A stretch of 64,000 bases of DNA from NCBI GenBank assembly GCA_023459055.1, contig JAEWVR010000026.1, positions 62,001 through 126,000 of the forward strand, read 5' to 3'. Below are positions 51,748 to 60,986 of this stretch, piece after piece. Position numbers and translations under genes: made by a program. Below the pieces are notes generated by a model. That model saw only the letters and a list, made by a program, of their open reading frames with translations, did not search any database and had not been told where the DNA came from. The stretch comes from Fibrobacterota bacterium (GTDB lineage: Bacteria; Fibrobacterota; Chitinivibrionia; Chitinivibrionales; Chitinispirillaceae). Positions within the stretch are counted from its first letter, which is position 1. Each line of letters starts with the position of its first letter.

Positions 51748-53733
51748 TTACGCTTGCGCAGGATTGGAAACATTCTGATTTGTATGTAGTGTTATCTCCA
51801 GTGCATTTTTAATTTCACTTATTCTGAATGGTTTCTGAATAATACCCAGAACACCCTCAGCAAGGAATTTGTTGGTTTTATCACTGATAGAATACCCGGA
51901 AATGAAGAATGCTTTTATCCAGGGATTAATATTTTTCATCTGGGTGTATGTCTCATATCCATCAATACCGGGCATAATAATATCAATCAGAACCATATCG
52001 ATTTTTGTATGATGAATCCCATATAGCTTGACAGCTTCGTTGCCGCTGCGACAGACAATTACATTGTATTTTAAATTGTTAAGCATTTCAGCGGCCATTT
52101 CACGAATCAGTTCATTGTCATCAACGACAAGTATGGTCGGAAGGCCATTTGATTCACCGATTGTTATCTCTTTCTGACGGAACAGGTCTTCTGATGCCGC
52201 CGATGGAAAATAGATTTCAAAAATTGCACCTTTCCCCGGTTCACTTTTGACATCAATGTGGCCCGCATGGCTCTTTACTATTCCGTAAACAGCGGGGAGT
52301 CCCAGTCCTGTGCCTTTACCTATTTCTTTTGTTGTAAAAAATGGTTCAAATATCCGTTCTATATCATCATTGGTAATGCCTACACCAGTATCGGTGATTC
52401 GAACTTTTAAGTAGGAACCGGGAGAAAGTGTTGATGAATCAAACAGGTGAAAATCTTCGGTGAGTGTTATCTGATCCGTTTCAAATGTTAATGTTCCTCC
52501 ATCCGGCATTGCATCATTTGCGTTAAGGGCGACATTTAAAAATGCGTTTTTTAACAACAGCGGATCACCAAAGATAAAGGGTGATTCTGCACCAAACTTC
52601 TTTACAAGTACAATCTTGCGGTCGAAGGAACTTGAAAGAAACCTGACAAGCTCATCAATTATCTGATGCATATCAAGAAGGATGTTCTTTACTTTACCCT
52701 TACGTGCGTATGCGAGCAGCTGCGTTGTTAGGTCTGATGCAAACTGTGCTGCTTTTATTATTGCGTCAACGTATTTTTTTCTCCGGTCATCATCGGCAAG
52801 TGTGTCAAGCAGTATATCTGCGTAACCAAGTATTGCACCAAGTTTATTATTAAAATCATGCGCAATTCCACCAGCGAGCTGACCGATTGCCTGCATTTTT
52901 TCAAGCTGATAAAGACGTTCCCGGGCATCCCGTAACTCTGATGTGTCGCGAATGGTACTGATTACCGAATGGGTACTGTTGTTACTGTCAAACTCGGGTA
53001 CCATCCACCAGTCGAATACTTTACCTGAATTGTCAAACGATATTTCGAAGTGAGTTGATGCTCCTTTGTCAATAACTTTCTGGAGTGTGGCCTCACTGTA
53101 ACACTGTTTGTCAGGATCATCAATGAATGAAAAGAATCGCGATCCAATTACTCTGGATGGAGCAATGCCGATAATATTTTCAAATGCCGGATTAGCATAG
53201 AGACATTTACCATCCTTGTCATGGCGCATAATAATATCCTGAGTGTTTTCGGCGAGAGTTCTGAACATCCGTTCACTATCGGAGAGTTGCGATTCTGCAA
53301 TTTTACATTGGTCAACGGATTCCACGAGCTTTTTGTTGAGATCCATCATTTGCATCTGATTTTGAAAATGAACCGATGCGACAATAATTGCCCGCTCTAT
53401 TTGAGCTATATCGAACGGTTTTACAATATACGCCAGTGCTCCTGCCTTCGACGCTTCCATAACAATATGCGGACGATCGTCTGATGAAATTACTACAATT
53501 GGATAAGGCTTATCTTTCAGAAGTTCTTTTATTACGTCAATGCCACTTATGTCAGGTAATCCGATATCAACGAAAATTAATTGCGGATTACATAGAGCAA
53601 TTTGCTGCACGGCATCTTTACCACTTGATGATGCTCCGGCGATGCAATGGCCGCCCTTTTTTAAAAGTGATGATAAATTAAACTGAATTGTTGGATCATC
53701 CTCAAGGATAAAAATTCTGTATTCCGGTTTCAT
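51748..53733 (-). CDS. Hybrid kinase REC-PAS-HK-REC
   Basis: 661 aa, soluble. The first receiver (5-120) has its Asp in IFVDIGLP. A coiled coil and a PAS domain (about 155-270, TLAENTQDIIMRHDKDGKCLYAN) follow. The kinase has His292 in GGIAHDFNN and a HATPase with N-box ALNANDAMPDGG, DTGVGI and GTGLGLPAVYG, which is the NtrB-like HisKA type. A C-terminal receiver has IDMVLIDIIMPG. No partner genes on this strand are adjacent. Confidence 0.92.
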   Translation of the reverse strand: MKPEYRIFILEDDPTIQFNLSSLLKKGGHCIAGASSSGKDAVQQIALCNPQLIFVDIGLPDISGIDVIKELLKDKPYPIVVISSDDRPHIVMEASKAGALAYIVKPFDIAQIERAIIVASVHFQNQMQMMDLNKKLVESVDQCKIAESQLSDSERMFRTLAENTQDIIMRHDKDGKCLYANPAFENIIGIAPSRVIGSRFFSFIDDPDKQCYSEATLQKVIDKGASTHFEISFDNSGKVFDWWMVPEFDSNNSTHSVISTIRDTSELRDARERLYQLEKMQAIGQLAGGIAHDFNNKLGAILGYADILLDTLADDDRRKKYVDAIIKAAQFASDLTTQLLAYARKGKVKNILLDMHQIIDELVRFLSSSFDRKIVLVKKFGAESPFIFGDPLLLKNAFLNVALNANDAMPDGGTLTFETDQITLTEDFHLFDSSTLSPGSYLKVRITDTGVGITNDDIERIFEPFFTTKEIGKGTGLGLPAVYGIVKSHAGHIDVKSEPGKGAIFEIYFPSAASEDLFRQKEITIGESNGLPTILVVDDNELIREMAAEMLNNLKYNVIVCRSGNEAVKLYGIHHTKIDMVLIDIIMPGIDGYETYTQMKNINPWIKAFFISGYSISDKTNKFLAEGVLGIIQKPFRISEIKNALEITLHTNQNVSNPAQA

Positions 53734-54181
53734 GGCGACCGCCTTGCTCTCAGTATGAGCTGAAAAACATTAAATATAATGTATCAATACATTGATTTAT
53801 AGTTTGTTACTATAACTGTAAATATCTAAGATAATCGAAACCAGGGTGCGAAATACAGTTATTTGTTAATTATACCCTACAATCATTGTAAGGCTATAAA
53901 AAACTACAAATGGGAGTAAAAAAGAAATGGTAAGGGTAAAAAGCTGATTGGAGCGGTTAATAAGCTGTATAGAATTGCACGCGAGCGGGAAAACAAGCTG
54001 TGGAATAAAATTGTGTTTACAGTAAATGGAATCTCCATTATAATGTTGTTTATTGCTCTTTGCAGATACAGAATTTTTATTAAAGAGTATTTCTGTTTAG
54101 CAATATCTGATTTTACATAGCCGTATAATCGAGTTAAGTTTCTCAAATGGTTTCTATTATTTACCCTATATGGGAGGTTTT
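53734..54181. other. Gene-free interval with a basic, ATG-less open frame
   Basis: A 66-codon frame at 53920-54120 (plus) has a basic then hydrophobic profile but no ATG or other start with a ribosome-binding site near its left end. An 80-codon frame exists on the opposite strand. I treat neither as a gene. The right end holds the promoter and ribosome-binding site of the peroxiredoxin gene. Confidence 0.5.
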
Positions 54182-54697
54182 ATGAAAAAAACGATTGTAC
54201 TTCTACTCTCATTGGTACTTACGCATGCCTTTGCAAAAGTGCCATCGGTTGGTGATTCTGCATATTTATTCAGTCTTAAGGATGAAACAGGTGCTACGAT
54301 TAATCTGGCAGATTTTAAAGGTGATAAGTATGTTGTTCTTATTTTTTATCCAGGTGATGAAACTCCGGTATGTACGCAGCAACTTTGTGAAATTCGTGAT
54401 GAATATGCTGCGTTTACCAATAGTAACGCAGCCGTTTTCGGTGTTAATCCTGCATCTGATAAATCACATAAGAAATTTTCAGATAAGCATAAATTTCAGT
54501 TTCCATTACTTATTGATCAGGATGCCGCTGTTGCCAAAGCATATGGCGTAAAGGGTGCCGTAATGAATAAACGGTTTGTTTTTGTAATTAATCCTGATGG
54601 GAAAATTGTGTTTGCTAAAAAAGGAAAACCGCCGGTTTCTGAAATACTGCAAAGTATCAATAATCCGTCAGATACGCTTAAGGAAATTCAACGCTGA
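54182..54697 (+). CDS. Exported peroxiredoxin (BCP/AhpC-TSA family)
   Basis: 171 aa from the ATG of MKKTIVLLLS, with GGGAGG upstream. A signal peptide (ending THAFA) implies periplasmic location, unusual for the Bcp group. The peroxidatic Cys lies in FYPGDETPVCTQQLCEIRD, with a second Cys 5 residues later as in 2-Cys Bcp. The C-terminal FVINPDGKIVFAKKGKPP completes the thioredoxin fold. It should reduce hydroperoxides in an anaerobe exposed to oxygen. No dedicated reductase gene is beside it. Confidence 0.9.
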   Translation: MKKTIVLLLSLVLTHAFAKVPSVGDSAYLFSLKDETGATINLADFKGDKYVVLIFYPGDETPVCTQQLCEIRDEYAAFTNSNAAVFGVNPASDKSHKKFSDKHKFQFPLLIDQDAAVAKAYGVKGAVMNKRFVFVINPDGKIVFAKKGKPPVSEILQSINNPSDTLKEIQR

Positions 54698-54981
54698 TGA
54701 AATACGGATGCATTAAAAAGCAAGAATAAATTATTATTCCAATATACTTGCAGTATAGTTTTTCAAATAATATTTTAATTATGCATTAACCTGAAACAAT
54801 CAACACCTGGAATTAGATTTTTCTTGCTCCGGGAAGTAGTTTTAAAGATTCCTTGGTATTTATAAAATAACTGTAATTTTTATAAATTGTGTGTGTTGAT
54901 CAAATAGGGTAAATAATGCCTGCGGTTGCATTAGAAAAAATTAACATTTAAATTATCACCCCAGTAAGAGCGGGAGGTCGA

Positions 54982-55512
54982 ATGAAAAGACTTTTTAGTA
55001 TTGCTGTTTTTGTTGTAATTGCACTGGGTCTGAGTTTTACCGGTTGTAGCAAGAAGGTTACAAAGGTTGAGCAGACTCCACCACCACCACCTCCTCCTCC
55101 ACCACCGCCACCTCCACCGCCGCCGCCTCCACCGCCGCCACCTCCACCAGAGGATATCAGCGGGCAGCTTCAGGCGTTGTTACAGCCGGTTTATTTCGAA
55201 TTTGACAGATATGATCTTAAGCCGGAAGCAATCAGTACACTTGAGAGGCTTGCAAGCTTTGTCAGAGAACATGATGGTGTCCGTTTAATGGCTGAAGGGC
55301 ATGCAGATGAACGTGGCTCGTCAGAGTACAACATGGGACTTGGTGAAAACCGTGCAAAAGCCGCAAAAAATTACCTGACTTCATATGGCATTTCATCTGA
55401 TCGTATCGAGACTACATCGTATGGTAAAGAACGCCCTGCGAATTTTAGCTGTAGTGATGAAGATTGTCACTCAAAGAATCGTCGGGTAGAGTGGCGTGTT
55501 CTTGCAAAATAA
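54982..55512 (+). CDS. pal: Pal-type OmpA lipoprotein with a 24-proline linker
   Basis: 176 aa. A lipobox ends the signal peptide (LGLSFTGCSKK, lipid on Cys). Residues 33-56 are 24 consecutive prolines encoded by mixed CCN codons. The OmpA/Pal peptidoglycan-binding domain follows with VYFEFDRYDLKPEA, EGHADERGSSEYNMGLGENRAKA, GISSDRIETTSYGKERP and the C-terminal NRRVEW. It anchors the outer membrane to peptidoglycan. A strong intrinsic terminator lies 29 nt after the stop. No tolB or tolQ is adjacent. Confidence 0.93.
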   Translation: MKRLFSIAVFVVIALGLSFTGCSKKVTKVEQTPPPPPPPPPPPPPPPPPPPPPPPPEDISGQLQALLQPVYFEFDRYDLKPEAISTLERLASFVREHDGVRLMAEGHADERGSSEYNMGLGENRAKAAKNYLTSYGISSDRIETTSYGKERPANFSCSDEDCHSKNRRVEWRVLAK

Positions 55513-55540
55513 GTAACTAATTTGTTTTTGTGACACATAA

Positions 55541-55570
55541 AAAGCTGCCTCATGAGGCAGCTTTTTTTTT
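55541..55570 (+). terminator. Strong intrinsic terminator after pal
   Basis: AAGCTGCCTCATGAGGCAGCTT is a perfect palindrome with a run of T residues at once downstream, the textbook form. It isolates pal from the PAS-kinase gene. Confidence 0.95.
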
Positions 55571-55677
55571 GCCAAATTTTATATCAACTTTTTTCCTGTT
55601 ATTGAAAGTTCTCTGTTGCACTCCTCTTGTCTTTATGTAATACTATAAAATCAACGAAGTTACCGGCAGGAATGCAC

Positions 55678-56847
55678 ATGGAATGTCAAAATGATGATGT
55701 ATCAAAACAGGAACACTGCTCCCGTAAAATCCAGGTTAGTAAGCGGGAACTTGAGACTGTCTTTGATGCAATCGACACCATGATCTGTATCGTTGACATT
55801 AATTTGAATATTGTCAGGGTGAATAAAGGGTATGCCGCTTTTGTTGGCCGGGAAATAAAGGCATTACTCGGAAAAAAGTGTCATGAAATATTTTTTAACT
55901 GCAATAGTCAATGTGTCGATTGTCCCTGTCTGGCCACATTTAAAACCGGCAAAGCAGTTGTTAATAAACGATTTATTAAAAAAAATCCGGAAGATATCAG
56001 GTACTTTGAGGTAAAAACATTTCCAGTACTTGATTCATCGGGAATCCTTGTCCATGTCATAGAATTTATCAATGATGTAACCGACGAAAAACGGATGATA
56101 GAACAGTTTATAAGATCGGAAAAACTTGCAAGCATTGGTGTGATGACTGCTGGTATTGCGCATGAAATGAACAATCCATTGTCCGGCATTAGCGGTACAG
56201 CGGTCAATCTTCTTGAAAAACCTGAAAAATATGGACTTAATGATAAGGGTATCAGCCGTGTCGCGACAATCCTTGAATCAGCAGCACGTGCGACAGTCAT
56301 AATGAAAGATCTTTTGCATCTGTCAAAAAAAAATGAATCAATGCATATTTTGGTCGATCTCAACAGATTGCTGATAAAAACAACCAATGCAATACATCTT
56401 GAAGGGGCGGGTGATATTCAGAAAAAATTTATCCTTGATGAATCATTACCGTTTGTTCATTGTGATCCTTCACGGATTGAACAGGTCATTATGAATATCG
56501 TTACGAATGCAATTCAATCTGTTATGGAAAAAAAACTGCGTATGTCAGCTGAGGGGAAGAAATATATCGGGCGGATTGTGGTCGGATCACAAAAACAACC
56601 TACAACTGCTCTTATTACCATTGCTGATAATGGAATAGGTATCAACCCGGATATCCGGAGAAAAATATTTGATCCATTTTTCAGCACCAAACCAGCCGGC
56701 CAGGGAACCGGACTGGGCCTGAGTGTAAGCCATCGGATAATTGAGGAACATCAGGGTAGAATTTATTTTGACTCCATTGATGAAACTACAAAATTCTCAA
56801 TAGAACTACCGTTGGAAAGTGCTGGTACAATAACTAAAGAGGAATAA
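55678..56847 (+). CDS. PAS-domain histidine kinase
   Basis: 389 aa from an ATG with AGGA 6 nt upstream; the frame is open 17 codons further and holds an alternative ATG two codons before. A PAS domain (about 20-145) with a Cys-rich loop CNSQCVDCPC resembles PAS folds that bind metal or Fe-S and may be redox-active. His162 is in GIAHEMNNPLSG, followed by a HATPase (N-box NIVTNAIQSV, DNGIGI, GTGLGLSVSH). It precedes the receiver/ATPase gene by 66 nt and may phosphorylate it. Confidence 0.88.
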   Translation: MECQNDDVSKQEHCSRKIQVSKRELETVFDAIDTMICIVDINLNIVRVNKGYAAFVGREIKALLGKKCHEIFFNCNSQCVDCPCLATFKTGKAVVNKRFIKKNPEDIRYFEVKTFPVLDSSGILVHVIEFINDVTDEKRMIEQFIRSEKLASIGVMTAGIAHEMNNPLSGISGTAVNLLEKPEKYGLNDKGISRVATILESAARATVIMKDLLHLSKKNESMHILVDLNRLLIKTTNAIHLEGAGDIQKKFILDESLPFVHCDPSRIEQVIMNIVTNAIQSVMEKKLRMSAEGKKYIGRIVVGSQKQPTTALITIADNGIGINPDIRRKIFDPFFSTKPAGQGTGLGLSVSHRIIEEHQGRIYFDSIDETTKFSIELPLESAGTITKEE

Positions 56848-56913
56848 TGTCTCTGCAACCCATGTGATAGTTTTCAGCGGATAAAACAGAGGCTAATAAA
56901 AAAAGGATTCTCT

Positions 56914-57834
56914 ATGTCTTCAAGCGTTAATCTGAAAAAATACAGGATTCTGGTAGTGGATGATGAGAAGGCCATACGCCTGATGCTCCTTGATTTTCTG
57001 GAGGAAAAGTACACCGTGAGAACTGCTGATAATGGCGATGATGCCTGGAAATTGCTTGAGAACGATCACTTTGACCTGGTGATCTCGGATATCAATATGC
57101 CCGGAATCAGCGGTCCGAAACTGCTTTCAGAAATTAGGAAAAAATACCCTGAAACACGAGTCGCACTGATCACTGCTTATAATGTTGATGATTACGTAAG
57201 GGTTGCAAAAGAAAACTCGATTACAAATATCATTCCCAAAACAGTACCGTTTAACTTCACAGAACTTGATGCGCTGGTGTATGGACTTCTAAGCGGTGAT
57301 GTATTCGGATTGGGAAAATATCTTGATGATGGCATGACAGTACTTGACTCTACCTGGATCAAATCGTCTTATGAGGCACGTGATGCACGTGAGCGGGTTG
57401 TTGATGTTTTGGAAAATAAGTTTGGCACATCGGGAGATATGAAATTGATCTTTGATGAAATTGTTACCAATGCGATTTATCATGCACCGACACTCAGTGA
57501 TGGTACTGAGAAGTATCAGGAATTTTCGGATGTCACCCTTGAACCTCAGGAATATATATATGTAGAGTGTGGCTATGATAATGAAAAATATGCCGTTTCA
57601 ATAACTGATTACCAGGGTAAATTAACCAAGGAGACTGTTCTCTACAAAATAGATCGTCAAATTACCGGTGAGGGACTACTGGATGACAGTGGTAGAGGTA
57701 TTCACATGAGCAGGTTGTTTGCAGATCGTATGATAATTAATATCGAGCCTGGAAAAAGAACCGAAGTAATACTGCTGAATTATTTTTCACATAAGTACCG
57801 AGGGTATAAACCGTTATACATCAATGAATTATGA
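56914..57834 (+). CDS. Receiver fused to RsbW-like anti-sigma ATPase
   Basis: 306 aa. A receiver domain (10-125) with Asp59 in LVISDINMPG is fused to a HATPase_c_2 domain of the anti-sigma type: N-box IFDEIVTNAIYHA, G1-like SITDYQGKL and G-box GRGIHMSRLFADRMI. No HisKA segment, so it is not a histidine kinase. The receiver probably gates the anti-sigma kinase. An AAGGA precedes the ATG. The sigma factor and antagonist it works with are not in the window. Confidence 0.88.
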   Translation: MSSSVNLKKYRILVVDDEKAIRLMLLDFLEEKYTVRTADNGDDAWKLLENDHFDLVISDINMPGISGPKLLSEIRKKYPETRVALITAYNVDDYVRVAKENSITNIIPKTVPFNFTELDALVYGLLSGDVFGLGKYLDDGMTVLDSTWIKSSYEARDARERVVDVLENKFGTSGDMKLIFDEIVTNAIYHAPTLSDGTEKYQEFSDVTLEPQEYIYVECGYDNEKYAVSITDYQGKLTKETVLYKIDRQITGEGLLDDSGRGIHMSRLFADRMIINIEPGKRTEVILLNYFSHKYRGYKPLYINEL

Positions 57835-58049
57835 TTTTACATGTTCGGCGTGTCACAAATAGTGGTATCATCACAGCGCGTAGCTTCATTTCAAATCGAA
57901 ATAGTTAAAATTATAAATTATAAAAAACCCAAAAACGTGCTAAAAAAGAGCTATAATTGTATTAGTAAAAATTAAAAAAAAATCATATCTTTAGACAGGT
58001 GTGAAAAATATTATTTTCAGCTGGTAATGTTTTTTATCATGAAGGAGTT

Positions 58050-58835
58050 ATGGTGATCAATCGATGTCGTGGACGCAAAATCAAACTTCAGGGTTTTAAC
58101 AATCTTACGAAATCGCTAAGTTTCAATATTTATGATATCTGCTATGCCCGTTCCCGTGCGTCACAGATTGATTATCTCGAATACATTGATGATGTCTACA
58201 ATTCTGAAAAGCTCAGGGCAATTGCGGAGGATGTAACAAAGATCATTGATGCAAAGATTGTAAATATTTCAACACAGGATTATATCCCAAGAGGTGCAAG
58301 TGTTACAGTACTTATCAATGAGGGGCATCATACGGCAGGTACCGATGGCGTTCTTGCGCATCTTGATAAAAGCCACATTGCAGCACATACCTACCCGGAA
58401 AATAATTCAAATACTGGTATATCAACATTCAGGGTGGACATTGATGTGTCAACCTGTGGAATGATTTCACCTTTACGCGCACTCGATTATCTGATTGATA
58501 GCTTTGATTCAGATGTCGTGCTGATGGACTACAGGGTTCGCGGTTTTACCCGTGATGTAAACGGGAGGAAAGTATATATAGATCATGATATAACATCCGT
58601 GCAGGATTACATATCAGATGAAATACTTGATAAGTATACAGCATACGATATCAACATTGTTTCTGATAATATCTTTCATACAAAAATGATGCTTAAAAAT
58701 TTCAGACTGGAAAATTATCTGTTTGGTACTGACAGCGCAAAAATGTCAAAGGCGGAGGGTACCCGCGTTAGAACCCTCCTTAAAAAGGAGATGCAGGAGA
58801 TATTTGAATGCAGAAACATATTCGAGCGGGAATAG
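58050..58835 (+). CDS. speD: S-adenosylmethionine decarboxylase (SpeD)
   Basis: 261 aa, the E. coli-like long class (264 aa). The self-cleavage site LDKSHIAAHTYPE has Ser108 as the future pyruvoyl group; STCGMISPLRALDYLID carries the catalytic Cys region and the C-terminal SDNIFHTKM follows. The product, decarboxylated SAM, donates the aminopropyl group to polyamines. AAGGAG lies before an ATG-GTG pair. It overlaps speE by 28 nt, showing operon structure. Confidence 0.95.
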   Translation: MVINRCRGRKIKLQGFNNLTKSLSFNIYDICYARSRASQIDYLEYIDDVYNSEKLRAIAEDVTKIIDAKIVNISTQDYIPRGASVTVLINEGHHTAGTDGVLAHLDKSHIAAHTYPENNSNTGISTFRVDIDVSTCGMISPLRALDYLIDSFDSDVVLMDYRVRGFTRDVNGRKVYIDHDITSVQDYISDEILDKYTAYDINIVSDNIFHTKMMLKNFRLENYLFGTDSAKMSKAEGTRVRTLLKKEMQEIFECRNIFERE

Positions 58836-59770
58836 GTAACATAAGTAGAATTGCTCCCGGAAGAAAGCTGTATACAGAAGCGCTGAATCCGTATTTTGGC
58901 TATTTCTATACAATCAAGCAATCGTTACTGAAGCAAAAAACAAAATATCAGCAGATTGAGCTGGTTGATACTGATGAATTTGGTAAAGTTATGCTTCTTG
59001 ATGAAATAACGCAGGTGGCGGAACGCAAAGATTATGATTATCATGAAACAATGGTACATCCGGCTTTGTGTTCTCATCCCGATCCGCAGCATGTTCTGGT
59101 GATCGGTGGCGGTGATGGTGGTATATTGCGAGAAGTACTCAAATATAAATGTGTCAGGAGTGCAGAGATTGCGGAGCTTGATGATGGTGTGATTGAGTTT
59201 TCAAAAAAATATCTGACGTCAGTTCATGATGGGTGTTTTGATGATCCGCGGGTTGTGATTAATATTGTTGATGGTCGCAAATATCTGAAATCCTGCAAAG
59301 GTCGGTTCGATGTGATCATTATGGATATGACTGATCCCTTTGGGCCATCACAGATGCTCTATACACGGGAATTTTACCGAAGTGTAAAAAAATCATTCAA
59401 GAACGAAAATGGTATTTTTGTTATGCACTCAGAATCTCCGGTCTCACGTCCTCAGGCATTTTCGTGTATTCAGAAAACACTGAACAGCGTTTTTTCTAAT
59501 GTAAATCCTTTTTATTTGTATATTCACATGTATGCTGTATTGTGGTCGGTCACAATCAGCTCCGAAAAGATAAACGCATCATTGATCAAACCATCCGTTA
59601 TCGATCGACGGCTGGTAAAAAACAATCTAAGTGGTTTGCGTGTGTATAATGGCGCCACACATATTTCAATGCAGGCGGAATTTCCCTATATAAGCCAGTT
59701 ATTGAAAGAAGGGCCGGCAAGAGTTATTACAGACGCAAAGCCCGATTTTCCTGATGATTTCATTACATGA
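58808..59770 (+). CDS. speE: Spermidine synthase (copy 1)
   Basis: 320 aa. The aminopropyltransferase fold shows EITQVAERKDYDYHEMVHP-like segment (DYDYHETMVHP), VIGGGDGGILREVLK, AELDDGVIEFSKKYL, and DMTDPFGPSQMLYTREFY. The GGGDGG nucleotide loop and acidic pair in DMTDP are conserved. It transfers the aminopropyl group from SpeD's product to putrescine. It overlaps speD and lies 31 nt before the decarboxylase gene. A second paralogue closes the operon. Confidence 0.92.
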   Translation: MQKHIRAGIGNISRIAPGRKLYTEALNPYFGYFYTIKQSLLKQKTKYQQIELVDTDEFGKVMLLDEITQVAERKDYDYHETMVHPALCSHPDPQHVLVIGGGDGGILREVLKYKCVRSAEIAELDDGVIEFSKKYLTSVHDGCFDDPRVVINIVDGRKYLKSCKGRFDVIIMDMTDPFGPSQMLYTREFYRSVKKSFKNENGIFVMHSESPVSRPQAFSCIQKTLNSVFSNVNPFYLYIHMYAVLWSVTISSEKINASLIKPSVIDRRLVKNNLSGLRVYNGATHISMQAEFPYISQLLKEGPARVITDAKPDFPDDFIT

Positions 59771-59801
59771 TTCAAGGTAAGGAGTATTAAGTAGAGCAGG
59801 T

Positions 59802-60902
59802 ATGGAGTTTTCTAAAATCCAGGAATTGGTAGCCCGGCATGGGACACCGGTTTTGTTCTTGTCCGAAAGCAGACTCAGGGACGGTTATCGTAATCTCAAA
59901 GCAGCGCTTCCGGGGGTTGATCTTTATTATGCTGTAAAGTCGAACGCGACCAGGGAAATCGTGTCGATCTTAAATACAGAAGATGCGTTCTTTGATGTAT
60001 GTACAAATGGCGAAATTGACATACTTAAAAGCTGCGATATCACCGCAGACAGATGTATTCATACACATCCAATCAAGCGCGACAGTGACATACGTTACGC
60101 AGTAGAGTATGGTATGCCTTGGTTCGTTGCGGATAATGAGGATGAACTGTATAAATTCATTCCTTATAAAGATAAACTTCGCCTTTTAATACGAATGAGT
60201 ATTCAGAATCCGGGCTGTCTTGTCAACCTGAGTGCAAAGTTCGGCGTGGTACCTGAAAAAACCTGGGATCTGATTATTAAAGCACACGATCTTGGGCTTA
60301 ATGTCGGTGGAATAAGCTTTCATGCCGGCTCGCAAAATGAGAGTCCGCTCAAATATATAGAAGCACTTGAATATTGCCGTGATATCTGTAAAAAAGCAGC
60401 GTTGAAAGGGATCAATATTGAAGTAATTGATATCGGCGGCGGTTTTCCGATCAATTATCTGACACCGGTATTACCAATGGCACAGTTCTGCCAACCGATT
60501 GTTGATTATCTTGATCGCTATTTTTCAAGTTACCGGATCATTGCTGAGCCAGGTCGTGTTCTCAGTGGCCCGACGATGACACTTGCAACAAAGGTGATGG
60601 GACGATCTTTACGAAATGAAAGATGGTGGTACTATCTTGATGAAGGTGTATATGGATCATTTTCCGGTAAAATGTATGACCATGCGGACTATCCGATGTT
60701 TCTTGAACGTACGGGTGAACGTTTTAACTCTGTACTGGCAGGACCGACATGTGATTCTATTGATGTCCTTTACGAAAACATAAGTCTGCCATTGCTTGAA
60801 ATCGGGGAGATGCTTATTTTTGAGTCTATGGGAGCATATACAACAGCGAGTGCATCAAATTTTAACGGGTTCCCTAAAGCAAAGATTGTAGTTGTTGATT
60901 AA
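59802..60902 (+). CDS. Ornithine decarboxylase-like PLP enzyme (fold III)
   Basis: 366 aa. The alanine-racemase-fold decarboxylase carries the PLP Lys in YYAVKSNA, the IDIGGGFP phosphate loop, EPGRVL and the C-terminal AGPTCDSIDVL with active-site Cys, and the YTTASASNFNGF end. The GPTCDSID and FNGF features are those of eukaryotic-type ornithine decarboxylases and not of DAP decarboxylase. It should make putrescine for the flanking SpeE enzymes. A lysine/ornithine or carboxynorspermidine specificity cannot be excluded. Confidence 0.85.
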   Translation: MEFSKIQELVARHGTPVLFLSESRLRDGYRNLKAALPGVDLYYAVKSNATREIVSILNTEDAFFDVCTNGEIDILKSCDITADRCIHTHPIKRDSDIRYAVEYGMPWFVADNEDELYKFIPYKDKLRLLIRMSIQNPGCLVNLSAKFGVVPEKTWDLIIKAHDLGLNVGGISFHAGSQNESPLKYIEALEYCRDICKKAALKGINIEVIDIGGGFPINYLTPVLPMAQFCQPIVDYLDRYFSSYRIIAEPGRVLSGPTMTLATKVMGRSLRNERWWYYLDEGVYGSFSGKMYDHADYPMFLERTGERFNSVLAGPTCDSIDVLYENISLPLLEIGEMLIFESMGAYTTASASNFNGFPKAKIVVVD

Positions 60903-60986
60903 GTGATACTTATTTTATTTAATATCTGATTGCCTTTGGCTGTCGCGGCCAAAAATGGCCGAAAACTTAACACTTGTGAGGTGAGC

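Noticed and set aside
53920..54120. 66-codon plus-strand frame with a basic then hydrophobic profile
   Set aside because: It has no ATG near its left end and no ribosome-binding site before any alternative start; the opposite strand is open as well, so chance is more likely.
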